A stretch of 64,000 bases of DNA from Klenkia marina (GTDB lineage Bacteria > Actinomycetota > Actinomycetes > Mycobacteriales > Geodermatophilaceae). Positions 8,453-17,202 of this stretch are shown here, in pieces (position 1 is the stretch's first letter; every line of letters starts with the position of its first letter). The position numbers were made by a program, and so were the translations under genes. The stretch lies in the NCBI RefSeq assembly GCF_900101025.1, contig NZ_FMUH01000003.1, positions 186,001 through 250,000 on the forward strand, read 5' to 3'. The notes under the pieces are model-generated. The model had not been told where the DNA came from and ran no database searches. It saw nothing but the letters and a program-made list of their open reading frames with translations.

Positions 8453-9598
8453 GTGCAGACCGTGCTCCGCGGCAGGCTCGTCACCGGCGGCACCGTGGTC
8501 GAGGACGCCGTCCTCACCCTGGACGGCGGCCGCGTCGCCGCGGTGACCGCCGCCGCCGACCACCCCGACCCGCCGGGGCCCACCGATCACGTGCTCATCC
8601 CCGGCCTGGTCGACGTGCACTGCCACGGCGGCGCCGGCGGCTCCTTCCCCAACAGCGACCTCGACGGCGTCCGGCGTGCGGCGGCCTTCCACCGCTCCCG
8701 CGGGACCACGACCCTCGTCGGGTCACTGGTCTCGGCCACCCCCGACACGGTCAGGCGCAGGCTCGACCTGCTCGCCCCGCTCATCGGCACCGACCTGGCT
8801 GGCGTCCACCTCGAGGGCCCCTACCTGTCGAAGGCCCGCTGCGGCGCGCAGGACCCGGCAGCGCTGCGCCCCGGCGACCCCGCCGAACTGGCGCGGCTGC
8901 TGGCCACCGGCCTCGTCGTCTCGGTGACCCTCGCCCCCGAGACCGCCCATGCCGCCGAGCTGGTCGCCCTCTGCCGCGCCCACGGCGTGCTGCCCAGCAT
9001 CGGCCACACCGACGCCGACGCCGCCACCACCCGCGCCCTGCTCGACGGCTCCGGCCCCATGAGCGCCACCCACTTGTTCAACGGCATGCCGCCGCTGCTC
9101 TCCCGCGCCCCCGGCCCGGTCGCCGCCTGCCTGGCCGCCGCGGCCCGGGGCGAGCTGGTGGTCGAGCTGGTCGCCGACGGCGTGCACCTGGATCCCGCCA
9201 CGGTGGCGATGGTGTTCGACCTGGTGGGTCCGGGCCAGGTCGCGCTCGTCTCCGACGCCATGGCCGCCGCCGGGCAGCCCGACGGCGCCTACCGGCTCGG
9301 CTCGCTCGACGTCACCGTGCGCGACGGTGTCGCCCGGCTCACCCACGACGCGGGCGCCATCGCCGGGGGCACCGCGACGCTGTCGGACGTCCTGCGCCGC
9401 ACCGTGCGCGACGCCGGCGTCGACCTGGTCGCCGCGGTCACCGCGGCCACCGCCACCCCCGCACGGCTGCTCGGCCTCGACGCCGAGGTCGGCGAGCTCA
9501 CCCCGGGCCGGCGCGCCGACGTGCTGGTCACCGACCCCGACCTGGTGCCGAGAGCCGTCTACGCGGCCGGCGTCCGGGTGCACCGAGAGGAGTACTGA
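8453..9598 (+). CDS. nagA: N-acetylglucosamine-6-phosphate deacetylase
   Basis: 381-residue amidohydrolase that converts GlcNAc-6-P to GlcN-6-P in the cytosol. 'GLVDVHCHGGAGG' is the metal-binding HxH motif, 'GVHLEGPYLS' the catalytic-site Glu strand, 'SIGHTDADA' and 'ATHLFNGMPPL' the His ligands, and 'LVSDAMAAAG' the catalytic Asp. The GTG start at 8453 follows a GGGAGG ribosome-binding site by about 5 bp; the open frame further upstream runs back into rnpB and is not coding. It is first in the nagA-nagB-gntR operon, and nagB starts 2 bp after its stop. Confidence 0.96.
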   Translation: MQTVLRGRLVTGGTVVEDAVLTLDGGRVAAVTAAADHPDPPGPTDHVLIPGLVDVHCHGGAGGSFPNSDLDGVRRAAAFHRSRGTTTLVGSLVSATPDTVRRRLDLLAPLIGTDLAGVHLEGPYLSKARCGAQDPAALRPGDPAELARLLATGLVVSVTLAPETAHAAELVALCRAHGVLPSIGHTDADAATTRALLDGSGPMSATHLFNGMPPLLSRAPGPVAACLAAAARGELVVELVADGVHLDPATVAMVFDLVGPGQVALVSDAMAAAGQPDGAYRLGSLDVTVRDGVARLTHDAGAIAGGTATLSDVLRRTVRDAGVDLVAAVTAATATPARLLGLDAEVGELTPGRRADVLVTDPDLVPRAVYAAGVRVHREEY

Positions 9599-9600
9599 CC

Positions 9601-10386
9601 GTGGAGGTCGTCGTCCTGCCCACCCCCGAGGACTGCGGACGGGTGGTCGCCGACGTCGTCACCGCCGCCGTCGAGGCCGCGCCCGGCGGCGTCACCATCG
9701 GCCTGGCCACCGGGTCCTCCCCGCTGCTGGCCTACCGCGGGCTCGTCGCCCGGCACGAGGCCGGCCTGCGGTTCGACCACGTCACCGCCGTCCTGCTCGA
9801 CGAGTACGTGGGCCTGCCGGCCGGGCACCCCGAGAGCTACCGCGAGGTCATCCGGCGCGAGCTCACCGACGCCGTCGGCATCGACCCCGCCCGCGTGCAC
9901 GGCCCCGACGGCTCGGCGCCCGACCCGCTGCAGGCCGCCCGCCACTACGAGGCCCTGGTCACCAGCCTGCGGCCGGTCGCCGTCCAGGTGCTGGGCATCG
10001 GGGCCAACGGCCACGTCGGGTTCAACGAGCCCGGCTCGTCGCTGGCCAGCCGCACCCGCGTCAAGACCCTCACCGAGCAGACCCGCGCCGACAACGCCCG
10101 CTTCTTCGACGGCGACGTCGCCGCCGTCCCGCGGCACGTGCTGACCCAGGGGCTGGGCACCATCGGCGAGGCCGAGCACCTGGTGCTGGTCGCCACCGGC
10201 GCGGCCAAGGCCGCCGCGGTCGCCGGTGCCGCCGAGGGCCCGGTCACCACCTCCTGCCCGGGGTCGGTGCTGCAGCTGCACCCGCACGTCACCCTCGTCG
10301 TGGACGAGGCCGCGGCGGGCCAGCTCGAGCGCGCTGACTACGCCCGCTACGTGCTCGCCCACAAGCTGGCCGAGCAGGGCTGGTGA
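9601..10386 (+). CDS. nagB: Glucosamine-6-phosphate deaminase
   Basis: 261-residue NagB/SugP-isomerase-family enzyme that converts GlcN-6-P to fructose-6-P and ammonia, feeding amino sugars into glycolysis. 'IGLATGSSPLLAYRGL' is the phosphate-binding loop, 'LLDEYVGLP' carries the catalytic Asp, and 'LGIGANGHVGFNEPGS' is the family signature with the ring-opening His. It starts with GTG 2 bp after nagA and ends in a 4-bp GTGA overlap with gntR, so all three are translationally coupled. Confidence 0.96.
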   Translation: MEVVVLPTPEDCGRVVADVVTAAVEAAPGGVTIGLATGSSPLLAYRGLVARHEAGLRFDHVTAVLLDEYVGLPAGHPESYREVIRRELTDAVGIDPARVHGPDGSAPDPLQAARHYEALVTSLRPVAVQVLGIGANGHVGFNEPGSSLASRTRVKTLTEQTRADNARFFDGDVAAVPRHVLTQGLGTIGEAEHLVLVATGAAKAAAVAGAAEGPVTTSCPGSVLQLHPHVTLVVDEAAAGQLERADYARYVLAHKLAEQGW

Positions 10387-11108
10387 GCGCGCCCATCACC
10401 CGTGGGCAGGGCGCCCTGCACGCCCAGCTCCGCGCCCGCCTCGCCGAGCAGGCCGCGCGGCTGCCCGCCGGTGCGGCGCTGCCGGGGGAGCGGCAGCTGT
10501 GCGAGCTGCACGGGGTCAGCCGGGTGACCGTCCGCGAGGCCGTCGGCCAGCTGGTCGCCGACGGCGTGCTGGTGCGCGTGCCCGGGGCGGGCACGTTCGT
10601 CGCCGAGCGGCCGGCCCGCTCCCGCCTGCACCTGGCCTCCTTCGCCGAGGACATGCGCCGGCTCGGGTTGCGACCCTCGACCGTCGTCCTGGAGGTCGCG
10701 CTCACCGACCCGCCGGACAACACCCGCGAGGCGCTCGTCCTGGCCCCGGACGCGCAGGCCTGGCACGTGCGCCGGCTGCGGCTGGCCGACAGCGAACCCA
10801 TGTCGGTCGACGACGGCTGGTACGCCGCCGACGTCGCTCCCGACCTCGGCGACCACGACCTCACCGGCTCGGTCTACACCCTGCTCGGCGACGTCTACGG
10901 AGCCGTGGTCGACCGGGCCGAGCAGTCCGTGCGGGCCTCGGAGGCCGACCCGCCCACCGCGCAGCTGCTGGGCCTGGCCCCCGGCCGGGCCGTGCTGGCC
11001 TTCGACCGGGTGGCCCGCAGCGGCGGCCGCCCGGTCGAGCACACCCGCTCGGTCTACCGGGGCGACCGCTACGAGGTGGCGATGAGCCTGGAGCTCGGCC
11101 GCGGCTGA
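10383..11108 (+). CDS. GntR/HutC (UTRA) regulator, DasR/NagR-like
   Basis: 241 residues: an N-terminal winged helix ('LPGERQLCELHGVSRVTVRE' followed by the wing 'RVPGAGTFVAE') and a C-terminal UTRA ligand domain from about residue 85. UTRA regulators of this type (DasR, NagR) sense GlcN-6-P or GlcNAc-6-P. The gene's place at the end of the nagAB operon and the dre-like site before nagA make it the probable controller of this operon. Its stop is 1 bp from that of the convergent ROK kinase gene, so read-through between the opposing operons is possible. Confidence 0.92.
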   Translation: MSAPITRGQGALHAQLRARLAEQAARLPAGAALPGERQLCELHGVSRVTVREAVGQLVADGVLVRVPGAGTFVAERPARSRLHLASFAEDMRRLGLRPSTVVLEVALTDPPDNTREALVLAPDAQAWHVRRLRLADSEPMSVDDGWYAADVAPDLGDHDLTGSVYTLLGDVYGAVVDRAEQSVRASEADPPTAQLLGLAPGRAVLAFDRVARSGGRPVEHTRSVYRGDRYEVAMSLELGRG

Positions 11109-11109
11109 C

Positions 11110-12054
11110 TCACCGGGCCGGCACCGCCGTCCACCCGGCCAGCTCGACGTCGCGACCGGCCGAGGCCATCGCCATCGCGGCGGCCCCCAGGCACCCGGCC
11201 AGCGAACCCAGCCGGGTCAGCGCCACCGGCGGCGGCTCGCGCCAGGTCAGCCCCGCGGACAGCCCGGCCTGCACGGGCTCGAGCAGGTCGGCTGCAGCCG
11301 CGGCCAGGCCACCCCCGAGGACGACGACCGACGGGTCCAGCAGCAGCGTGGCGGTCACCAGCGCGTCGGCCAGCGCGGACGTCGCGTCGGCCCACACCTC
11401 GCGTGCGACCGGGTCGGTGTCCAGCCCGCCCACCACGCCGGCGGCCGACCGCGCCCGGCCGGTGCGGGTCTCGTAGCGCCGCGCCACCCCGGCGCCCGAG
11501 GCGTAGACCTCCAGGCAGCCGCGCTGCCCGCACGGGCACACCTCGCCGCCGGGGCGCACCGGGGCGTGCCCGATCTCCCCGGCCGCGCCGGTGCCCCCGG
11601 TCAGCGCCCGCCCACCGCCGACCAGCGCGGCGGCGATGCCGGTGCCGATGGTCACCAGCAGGACGTCGTCGACCCCGCGCGCCGCGCCGAGCAGCTGCTC
11701 GGCCAGCCCGGCGGCCCGGACGTCGTGGCCGGTGGTCACCGGGACGGCCGACCGGTCCTGCAGCGCTGCGCGGAGCGGCACGTCGCGCCACCCCAGGTTG
11801 GAGGCGTAGCGCACCGTCCCGGTGGCCTCGTCGATCAGCCCCGGCGTGACCACCCCGGCCCCGACCACGGCCAGCCCCTGCGCGGCGGCCACCGCGGTGA
11901 GCCGGTCGAGCTCGGCCGCGAGCCCGGGCACCGGGTCGGCCGCGTGGGCGGTGGCCCGGTTCTCCTGGTGCACGACGGTGCCGTCGGCGGCGACCACGAG
12001 GGCCTTGGTGGTCGTGCCGCCGACGTCCAGGCCGACGACCGCGGGGGCGCTCAC
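11110..12054 (-). CDS. ROK-family sugar kinase
   Basis: 314 residues. 'GLDVGGTTTKALVV' is the phosphate-1 ATP-binding motif and 'CPCGQRGCLEVYASG' the CxCGxxGCxE zinc motif of ROK kinases. The catalytic Asp lies in 'TGHDVRAAG', where the usual Asn before it is His. There is no HTH, so this is an enzyme rather than a repressor. It is the last gene of the seven-gene ABC-importer operon (4-bp overlap with cutC) and faces nagA-nagB-gntR, so N-acetylglucosamine or a related hexosamine is a reasonable substrate guess; glucose or ManNAc cannot be excluded. Confidence 0.88.
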   Translation of the reverse strand: MSAPAVVGLDVGGTTTKALVVAADGTVVHQENRATAHAADPVPGLAAELDRLTAVAAAQGLAVVGAGVVTPGLIDEATGTVRYASNLGWRDVPLRAALQDRSAVPVTTGHDVRAAGLAEQLLGAARGVDDVLLVTIGTGIAAALVGGGRALTGGTGAAGEIGHAPVRPGGEVCPCGQRGCLEVYASGAGVARRYETRTGRARSAAGVVGGLDTDPVAREVWADATSALADALVTATLLLDPSVVVLGGGLAAAAADLLEPVQAGLSAGLTWREPPPVALTRLGSLAGCLGAAAMAMASAGRDVELAGWTAVPAR

Positions 12055-12791
12055 CCGGCCCGCCGCTCGCGCAGCGCCGCCACCACGGCCGCCACCTGTG
12101 CGGTGTCGGTGATGGTGCGGGTGCCGCTGTCGTAGACCACCTCGGTGGCGCTGCGGTGCCCCACCGAGCGCACCGTGCGCGCGGCCCGCAGGTGCACCGC
12201 GGGGACGCCGGTCGCGGCGACCAGGTCGGCCACGTGGTCGGCGCGCACGCCGCCGCCGGCCATCACCTCGATGCGCCCGGCGGCCTGCTCGACCAGCGCG
12301 CGCAGGCGGTCGGCCCCGGCCAGGGCCGTGGCGGCCCCGCCCGAGGTGAGCACGCGGGCGACGCCGGCGTCGACCAGCTCCTCCAGCGCGGCTGGCTGGT
12401 CGGCGAGGGTGTCGAAGGCGCGGTGGAAGGTCACCGGGGCGGTGCCGGCAGCGGCCACCACCGCGTCGAGGGCCTTCCGGTCCACGCGGCCGCCCGGGTT
12501 CAGCGGACCCACGGTCACGCCGAGCACCGGCAGGATGCTGCGCGCGGCCGACACGTCGGCGCACACCACGGCCAGCTCGATCGGCGAGTGCACGAAGTCC
12601 CCGCCGCGCGGGCGCACCAGCACGGTCACCGGCAGCGCGGGGGCGCGGGCACCGAGTGCGGCGAGGGTGCCGGCGCTGGGGGTCACCCCGCCCTCGGAGA
12701 GCGCGGCGCACAGCTCGACCCGGTCGGCGCCGGCGGCCCCGGCAGCCAGCGCGCCCTCGACGTCGTCGACGCAGATCTCGACGTCGGTCAC
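12051..12791 (-). CDS. cutC: CutC family TIM-barrel protein
   Basis: 246 residues. The N-terminal '[20 protein letters not shown]' and 'VELCAALSEGGVTPS' are hallmarks of CutC, and 'RPRGGDFVHS' and 'TSGGAAT' are later family blocks. CutC was named for copper homeostasis in E. coli, but its true biochemical role is unsettled; it has an enzyme-like TIM-barrel fold. Its position between an asparaginase and a sugar kinase, overlapping both by 4 bp, argues for a metabolic role here rather than copper handling (inference). The start is GTG. Confidence 0.9.
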   Translation of the reverse strand: MTDVEICVDDVEGALAAGAAGADRVELCAALSEGGVTPSAGTLAALGARAPALPVTVLVRPRGGDFVHSPIELAVVCADVSAARSILPVLGVTVGPLNPGGRVDRKALDAVVAAAGTAPVTFHRAFDTLADQPAALEELVDAGVARVLTSGGAATALAGADRLRALVEQAAGRIEVMAGGGVRADHVADLVAATGVPAVHLRAARTVRSVGHRSATEVVYDSGTRTITDTAQVAAVVAALRERRAG

Positions 12792-13753
12792 GAGGTGGCC
12801 AGCGCCGCGCCGGGGCGGACCTCGCCGACCGGCACGCCGCCGCCGAGCACCGGCACGGTCTCGAGGTCGGCGACCGGCGCGGTGTCCAGGCCCAGGCCGC
12901 GCAGCACGGCCAGCGCCACGACGGTGGTCGCCCGGGGGCTGCCGTCGACGACCTTCATCGCCACCGCGCGGCCGTCGGCGGTGGCCACCCCGATGACGCC
13001 CTCGGCGCCGCCCTTGGCCACGACGCCGGGCAGGTCGGCCATCAGCCGGGTGTTGACGTGGCCCTGCCCGCCGACGAACTCCGGGTGCTCGCGCATGGCC
13101 GCGGCGACCTGGGCGGCGGGGCCGGCGGTGGCCGTCGCCAGACCGCGGAAGGCGTTCGCCAGGCCGCGCACCGTCGTCCCGAAGAGGGCGGCGCCGCAGC
13201 CGTCGACGGCGGTGTGGCCCACGGGGGCACCGGTCTCGCGGGCGACGACGTCGTGCACGAGGCGCTGCAGCGGGTGGTCGGCGTCCAGGTAGGTCCCCGT
13301 CGGCCAGCCGTTCACCACGCAGGCCAGCAGCATCGCCGCGTGCTTGCCCGAGCAGTTCATCCGCACCAGGGACGCCCCCTGGCCGGCGCGCAGCAGGCGC
13401 AGCCGGGTGGGCTCGTCCTCGGGCAGGTCCGGCGGGCAGCGCAGCGCCGACTCGTCGAGCCCGGCCTGCGCGAGCACGGCGCGCACCACGTCGACGTGCC
13501 GGTCCTCGCCGGTGTGGGAGCCGGCGGCGATCGCCAGGGCCGGCCCGGTCAGCGGGGCGCCGGCCTCCAGGCAGGCCAGGGCCTGCAGCGGCTTGGTGGT
13601 CGAGCGGGGCAGCACGACGGCGTCGGGGTCGCCGAGCTCGAGGGCCACCGACCCGTCGGGGCGCAGCGCGACCAGGCTGCCCAGGTGCCGGCTCTCGACC
13701 AGCCCGGAGCGGACGACGACGGCCAGCTCGGCCAGGGCGGGTGACTCAGGCAC
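12788..13753 (-). CDS. Asparaginase, PF06089-type (Rhizobium etli AII-like)
   Basis: 321-residue protein of the ASNase_II family, unrelated to the E. coli AnsA/AnsB fold and built like a serine beta-lactamase-type hydrolase. 'RSTTKPLQALA' and 'MNCSGKHAAMLL' are the diagnostic blocks (the Ser-x-x-Lys pair and the Asn-Cys-Ser-Gly-Lys-His loop). It hydrolyses asparagine to aspartate and ammonia. There is no signal peptide, so it acts in the cytosol. It overlaps the upstream permease gene by 8 bp and cutC by 4 bp, so it most likely processes what the importer brings in. Confidence 0.9.
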   Translation of the reverse strand: MPESPALAELAVVVRSGLVESRHLGSLVALRPDGSVALELGDPDAVVLPRSTTKPLQALACLEAGAPLTGPALAIAAGSHTGEDRHVDVVRAVLAQAGLDESALRCPPDLPEDEPTRLRLLRAGQGASLVRMNCSGKHAAMLLACVVNGWPTGTYLDADHPLQRLVHDVVARETGAPVGHTAVDGCGAALFGTTVRGLANAFRGLATATAGPAAQVAAAMREHPEFVGGQGHVNTRLMADLPGVVAKGGAEGVIGVATADGRAVAMKVVDGSPRATTVVALAVLRGLGLDTAPVADLETVPVLGGGVPVGEVRPGAALATS

Positions 13754-14618
13754 GGGGGGCCTCCACGGCGGGTGCGCCCGGCTGGGCCGGGACGGCGGCG
13801 GCGACGGGTGCGGCGGTCTTCGTCGTCCGGCGCTTCAGCCGGGACGCGAGCGCGGACAGCGACCCGTTGACCACCAGGTAGACGAGGGTGACGACGAGGA
13901 AGGTCTGGACGAGGAGCCGGTTGTAGGCGCTGAGCACCTGGGCCCGGTAGAGCAGCTCGGTGAAGGCGACGACGTAGCCCAGCGAGGTGTCCTTGAGCAG
14001 GCTCACCAGCTGCACCACCAGCGACGGGGTGACCGCGCGCAGCGCCTGGGGCAGCACCACGGCGCGCATCACCTGCAGCCGGCGCATGCCGAGGGAGTAG
14101 CCGGCCTCGGTCTGGCCGCGGGGCAGGCTGAGCACACCGGCGCGCACGATCTCGGCGATGGCCGCGGAGTTGGCCACCGTCAGCGGCACGACCAGCTTCC
14201 ACAGCACCGGCAGGTTGATCCCGTAGGCCGGCAGGCCGAAGAGCATGAGGTAGATCAGCAGCAGCACCGGCAGCGTGCGGAACACCTCGATGAACGCGGT
14301 GCACAGCCAGCGCAGCGGCCGCAGCGGGCTGAGCCGGCCCAGCGCCAGCAGCACGCCGAGCGCACCACCGAGGACGGCGACGACGGCGGCAGCCAGCAGC
14401 GTGCCGCGCAGACCGACGAGCAGGTACTCCCAGATCGGCCAGGACAGGAATGGCGACCAGCGGTCGGCGTCCAGCTGCCCGCGCGAGGCGAACTGGCGCA
14501 GCATGAGCGCCAGCGCCCCGGCCAGCACGACCAGGCTGACCACCGAGGCGATGCGGATGCGCCGGCGGGTGCGCGGGCCCGGCTCGTCGTAGAGGTAGGC
14601 GGTCTCGGGCGGCCTCAT
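13746..14618 (-). CDS. Amino acid ABC transporter permease (GluD-like)
   Basis: 290 residues of the HisMQ/GluCD permease type. '[20 protein letters not shown]' opens the transmembrane domain, and '[22 protein letters not shown]' with the following '[10 protein letters not shown]' is the EAA loop that docks on the ATPase. An extra N-terminal helix and a long Ala/Pro-rich C-terminal tail are present. It overlaps the GluC-like permease gene by 4 bp, and the two form the transmembrane heterodimer. Confidence 0.93.
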   Translation of the reverse strand: MRPPETAYLYDEPGPRTRRRIRIASVVSLVVLAGALALMLRQFASRGQLDADRWSPFLSWPIWEYLLVGLRGTLLAAAVVAVLGGALGVLLALGRLSPLRPLRWLCTAFIEVFRTLPVLLLIYLMLFGLPAYGINLPVLWKLVVPLTVANSAAIAEIVRAGVLSLPRGQTEAGYSLGMRRLQVMRAVVLPQALRAVTPSLVVQLVSLLKDTSLGYVVAFTELLYRAQVLSAYNRLLVQTFLVVTLVYLVVNGSLSALASRLKRRTTKTAAPVAAAVPAQPGAPAVEAPRA

Positions 14619-15259
14619 CGACGGATCGCCACCTTCTTCTCGATGCGCCCGGCGCCCAGTCCGATGACCAGCGCGAGTGCCATGTAGACCAGCCCGGCCG
14701 CGCCGAAGATCGTGATCGGCTCGGCCTGGACGAGGTTGACCTTGTTGGTGGCCGAGGTGAGCTCTACGACCCCGACGGTGGCGGTCAGCGCGGTGTTCAT
14801 GAGCAGGGCGATGAGCACGTTGCCCAGTGGCTGCACGACCGCGCGGGCGGCCTGCGGGACGACGACCATCCGCAGCGTCTGCGACAGCGTGAAGCCCAGT
14901 GCGCGGGCGGCCTCGACCTGGCCCTTGGGCACGGTGTTGATGCCGCTGCGCAGGGCCTCGGCCACGTAGGCGGCCTCGTAGACGGTGAGCACGACGATCG
15001 CCGTGGTCACCAGCGGGGCGATGAGCCCGGCGTCGGGCAGGGCGAAGACGGCGAGCAGCAGCAGCGCCAGCAGGGGGACGTTGACCAGCACCTGCACGTA
15101 CCCGAAGGCCGCCGCCCGCAGGACGGGGACCGGGCTGACCCGCGCCACCACCACGAGGGTGCCCAGCACGAGGGCGCCCACCGCGGAGGTGACGAGGACG
15201 AACAGGGTGGTGCCCAGACCCGCCAGGAGGGCGGGCAGGTTGTCGACGAGGGCGCTCAA
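14615..15259 (-). CDS. Amino acid ABC transporter permease (GluC-like)
   Basis: 214 residues with five predicted transmembrane helices. '[20 protein letters not shown]' is the polar-amino-acid permease start, and '[21 protein letters not shown]' with 'MVVVPQAAR' is the EAA motif. It is the partner of the GluD-like permease in a GluABCD-type importer. It starts 33 bp after the binding-protein gene. Confidence 0.93.
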   Translation of the reverse strand: MSALVDNLPALLAGLGTTLFVLVTSAVGALVLGTLVVVARVSPVPVLRAAAFGYVQVLVNVPLLALLLLAVFALPDAGLIAPLVTTAIVVLTVYEAAYVAEALRSGINTVPKGQVEAARALGFTLSQTLRMVVVPQAARAVVQPLGNVLIALLMNTALTATVGVVELTSATNKVNLVQAEPITIFGAAGLVYMALALVIGLGAGRIEKKVAIRR

Positions 15260-15292
15260 CGGGTCCTCCTGCCGGCGCTGCTGCGGTTCAGG

Positions 15293-16246
15293 TCAGGACC
15301 CCGGGACGGAGCCGATGGTGGGCGGCTCGGGGGTGCTGCCGTCGCCGACGGTGCCCAGGGTGGCGTCGAAGATCTCGGCCCACGAGCCGTCGGCGTAGAT
15401 CTGCTCCAGCCAGTCGTTCACGAACTGCTTGAAGTCCGGGTCGTTCGGGGGCAGGCCGATGCCGTAGGCCTCCTCGGTGAAGGGCTGGCCCACGACCTTG
15501 ATGCCGGAGTTGGCCTGCGCGTCGGCGGCCAGCAGGGTGTAGTCCTGCACGTAGGCGTCGCCGCGGCCCTGGGTGAGGGCCTGCACGCACTGCGGGTCGG
15601 TGGCGAAGCTGACCACCTCGGCGGTGGGCTGCTGCTCGGGCACCGCGGTCACGGCCGGGGTGTTGGCGCCGACGATGACGGTCTTGCCGCCGAGGTCGTC
15701 GATGCCGGAGATGCTGTCCTCGTCGGCCGGGACGGCGACGGCGAGGCCGGAGACGAAGTACGGGCCGGCGAACGAGATCTGCTGCGCCCGCTCCTCGGTG
15801 ATCGTGTAGGTGTTGAAGACGACGTCGACGGTGCCGTTCTGCAGCAGCGCCTCGCGGGTCTCCGACGCCGGCGGCACGACCTCGATGTTGGGCTCGCCGA
15901 TGATGTAGATCGCCAGCATCTTCGCCAGGTCGATGTCGAAGCCCTGGATGTCGTCGGGGTTCGCGGGGTCCTGCTGGCTCAGCAGCGGGGCGTCGAGGGC
16001 GGCGCCGACGCGCAGCACGCCGCGCTCCTTGATGGCGGCCATCGTCGAGTCCGACAGCAGGGCCGCGGCGTCGGCCACGGGGGCGGCGTCGTACACCGAC
16101 TGCAGCGAGTCCTCCCCGCCGCCACCGCCCGAGGGCGGGACGGCCGACGAGCCCGAGTCCGAGCTGCCGCAGGCGCCCAACCCGAGGGAGGCGACCAGTG
16201 CGAGGGAGGCGGCGAGCGTGGTGCGTCGCCGGAGGGTGCGGCTCAT
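15293..16246 (-). CDS. Amino acid ABC transporter, substrate-binding lipoprotein
   Basis: 317 residues with a lipoprotein signal peptide (Arg-rich start, then 'VASLGLGAC', lipobox Cys about residue 26) and a Ser/Gly linker. The mature part is a GluB/family-3 solute-binding protein: '[17 protein letters not shown]', '[12 protein letters not shown]', '[20 protein letters not shown]' and '[12 protein letters not shown]' are the family blocks. Cys in 'DPQCVQAL' matches the conserved disulfide region of glutamate binders. The ATG at 16246 precedes the signal peptide. Substrate: a polar amino acid, most likely Asn, Gln, Glu or Asp in view of the asparaginase downstream. Confidence 0.92.
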   Translation of the reverse strand: MSRTLRRRTTLAASLALVASLGLGACGSSDSGSSAVPPSGGGGGEDSLQSVYDAAPVADAAALLSDSTMAAIKERGVLRVGAALDAPLLSQQDPANPDDIQGFDIDLAKMLAIYIIGEPNIEVVPPASETREALLQNGTVDVVFNTYTITEERAQQISFAGPYFVSGLAVAVPADEDSISGIDDLGGKTVIVGANTPAVTAVPEQQPTAEVVSFATDPQCVQALTQGRGDAYVQDYTLLAADAQANSGIKVVGQPFTEEAYGIGLPPNDPDFKQFVNDWLEQIYADGSWAEIFDATLGTVGDGSTPEPPTIGSVPGS

Positions 16247-16323
16247 TCCTTGCCTTTCGACGGACCCGCCGGAGCGGGGGAGGGCCGGGCCGCGTGCCGC
16301 GGGCCGGAGCTGGGGAGCGGTCC

Positions 16324-17076
16324 TCAGTGCTGCAGGACGGCGGACAGGAAGCTGCGGGTGCGGTCGCTGCCGCCGCCGGCGAAGAACTGCTCGGGCGGGG
16401 CCACCTCGACGATCGCCCCGGCGTCCATGAACACGACGCGGTCGGCGGCCCGGCGGGCGAAGCCCATCTCGTGGGTGACCACGACCATCGTCATGCCGTC
16501 CTCCGCGAGCGAGGTCATGACGGCGAGCACCTCGGCCACCATCTCGGGGTCCAGCGCCGAGGTGGGCTCGTCGAAGAGCATCACCTTGGGCTTCATGGCC
16601 AGGGCGCGGGCGATGGCGGCACGCTGCTGCTGCCCGCCGGAGAGCTGGGCGGGGAAGTGGCCGGCCTTGTCGGCGATGCCGACCCGCTCGAGCAGGGCCA
16701 TCGCCTCGGTGCGCGCCTGCGCCTTGGGGATGCCGCGGACCATGACCGGGGCCATGCAGAGGTTGTCCAGCACGGTGCGGTGCGCGAAGAGGTCGAAGGA
16801 CTGGAAGACCATGCCGACGTCGGCGCGCAGCCGGGCCAGCGCGGCACCCTCGGCGGGCACCGGGACGCCGTCGACGAGCACCTCGCCGGAGGCGACCGGC
16901 TCGAGCCGGTTGATCGTGCGGCACAGCGTCGACTTGCCCGAGCCGGACGGCCCGACGACGACGACGACCTCCCCGGCGGCCACGTCGAGGTCGACGTCGC
17001 GCAGCACGTGCAGGGCGCCGAAGTGCTTCTGGACGCCGCGGAGCCGCACCATCGGGGGTGCGTCGGTGGCGGGCAC
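16324..17076 (-). CDS. Amino acid ABC transporter ATPase (GluA-like)
   Basis: 250 residues. Walker A 'GPSGSGKST', Q-loop 'VFQSFDLF', signature 'LSGGQQQR', Walker B '[11 protein letters not shown]' and H-loop 'VTHEMGFA' are all intact. It is the first gene of the minus-strand importer operon. A GTG at 17076 is used; an ATG nine codons later would also give a full domain. It lies 126 bp from the divergent ROK repressor. Confidence 0.95.
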   Translation of the reverse strand: MPATDAPPMVRLRGVQKHFGALHVLRDVDLDVAAGEVVVVVGPSGSGKSTLCRTINRLEPVASGEVLVDGVPVPAEGAALARLRADVGMVFQSFDLFAHRTVLDNLCMAPVMVRGIPKAQARTEAMALLERVGIADKAGHFPAQLSGGQQQRAAIARALAMKPKVMLFDEPTSALDPEMVAEVLAVMTSLAEDGMTMVVVTHEMGFARRAADRVVFMDAGAIVEVAPPEQFFAGGGSDRTRSFLSAVLQH

Positions 17077-17152
17077 GGGGTCTCCTCACGGCCGGTCGGG
17101 TGTGACGCCGCGAACAGTAAGCACCCCAGGGTTGCAGGCAGAAGGGATATGA

Positions 17153-17174
17153 GTTAATCCAAAAAGGTTTTAAC
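17153..17174. promoter_or_regulatory. AT-rich dyad, candidate ROK-repressor operator
   Basis: GTTAATCC (17153-17160), AAAAA, then GGTTTTAAC (17166-17174) form an inverted repeat with one extra base in the right arm. In a surrounding of very high GC this is a striking AT-rich patch, sited about 30 bp before the ROK repressor start and about 77 bp before the ABC ATPase start. ROK repressors (NagC, Mlc, XylR) bind AT-rich dyads of this kind. Confidence 0.55.
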
Positions 17175-17202
17175 CGGGCCGTGACCGTGCTCTACTGCCG
17201 GG

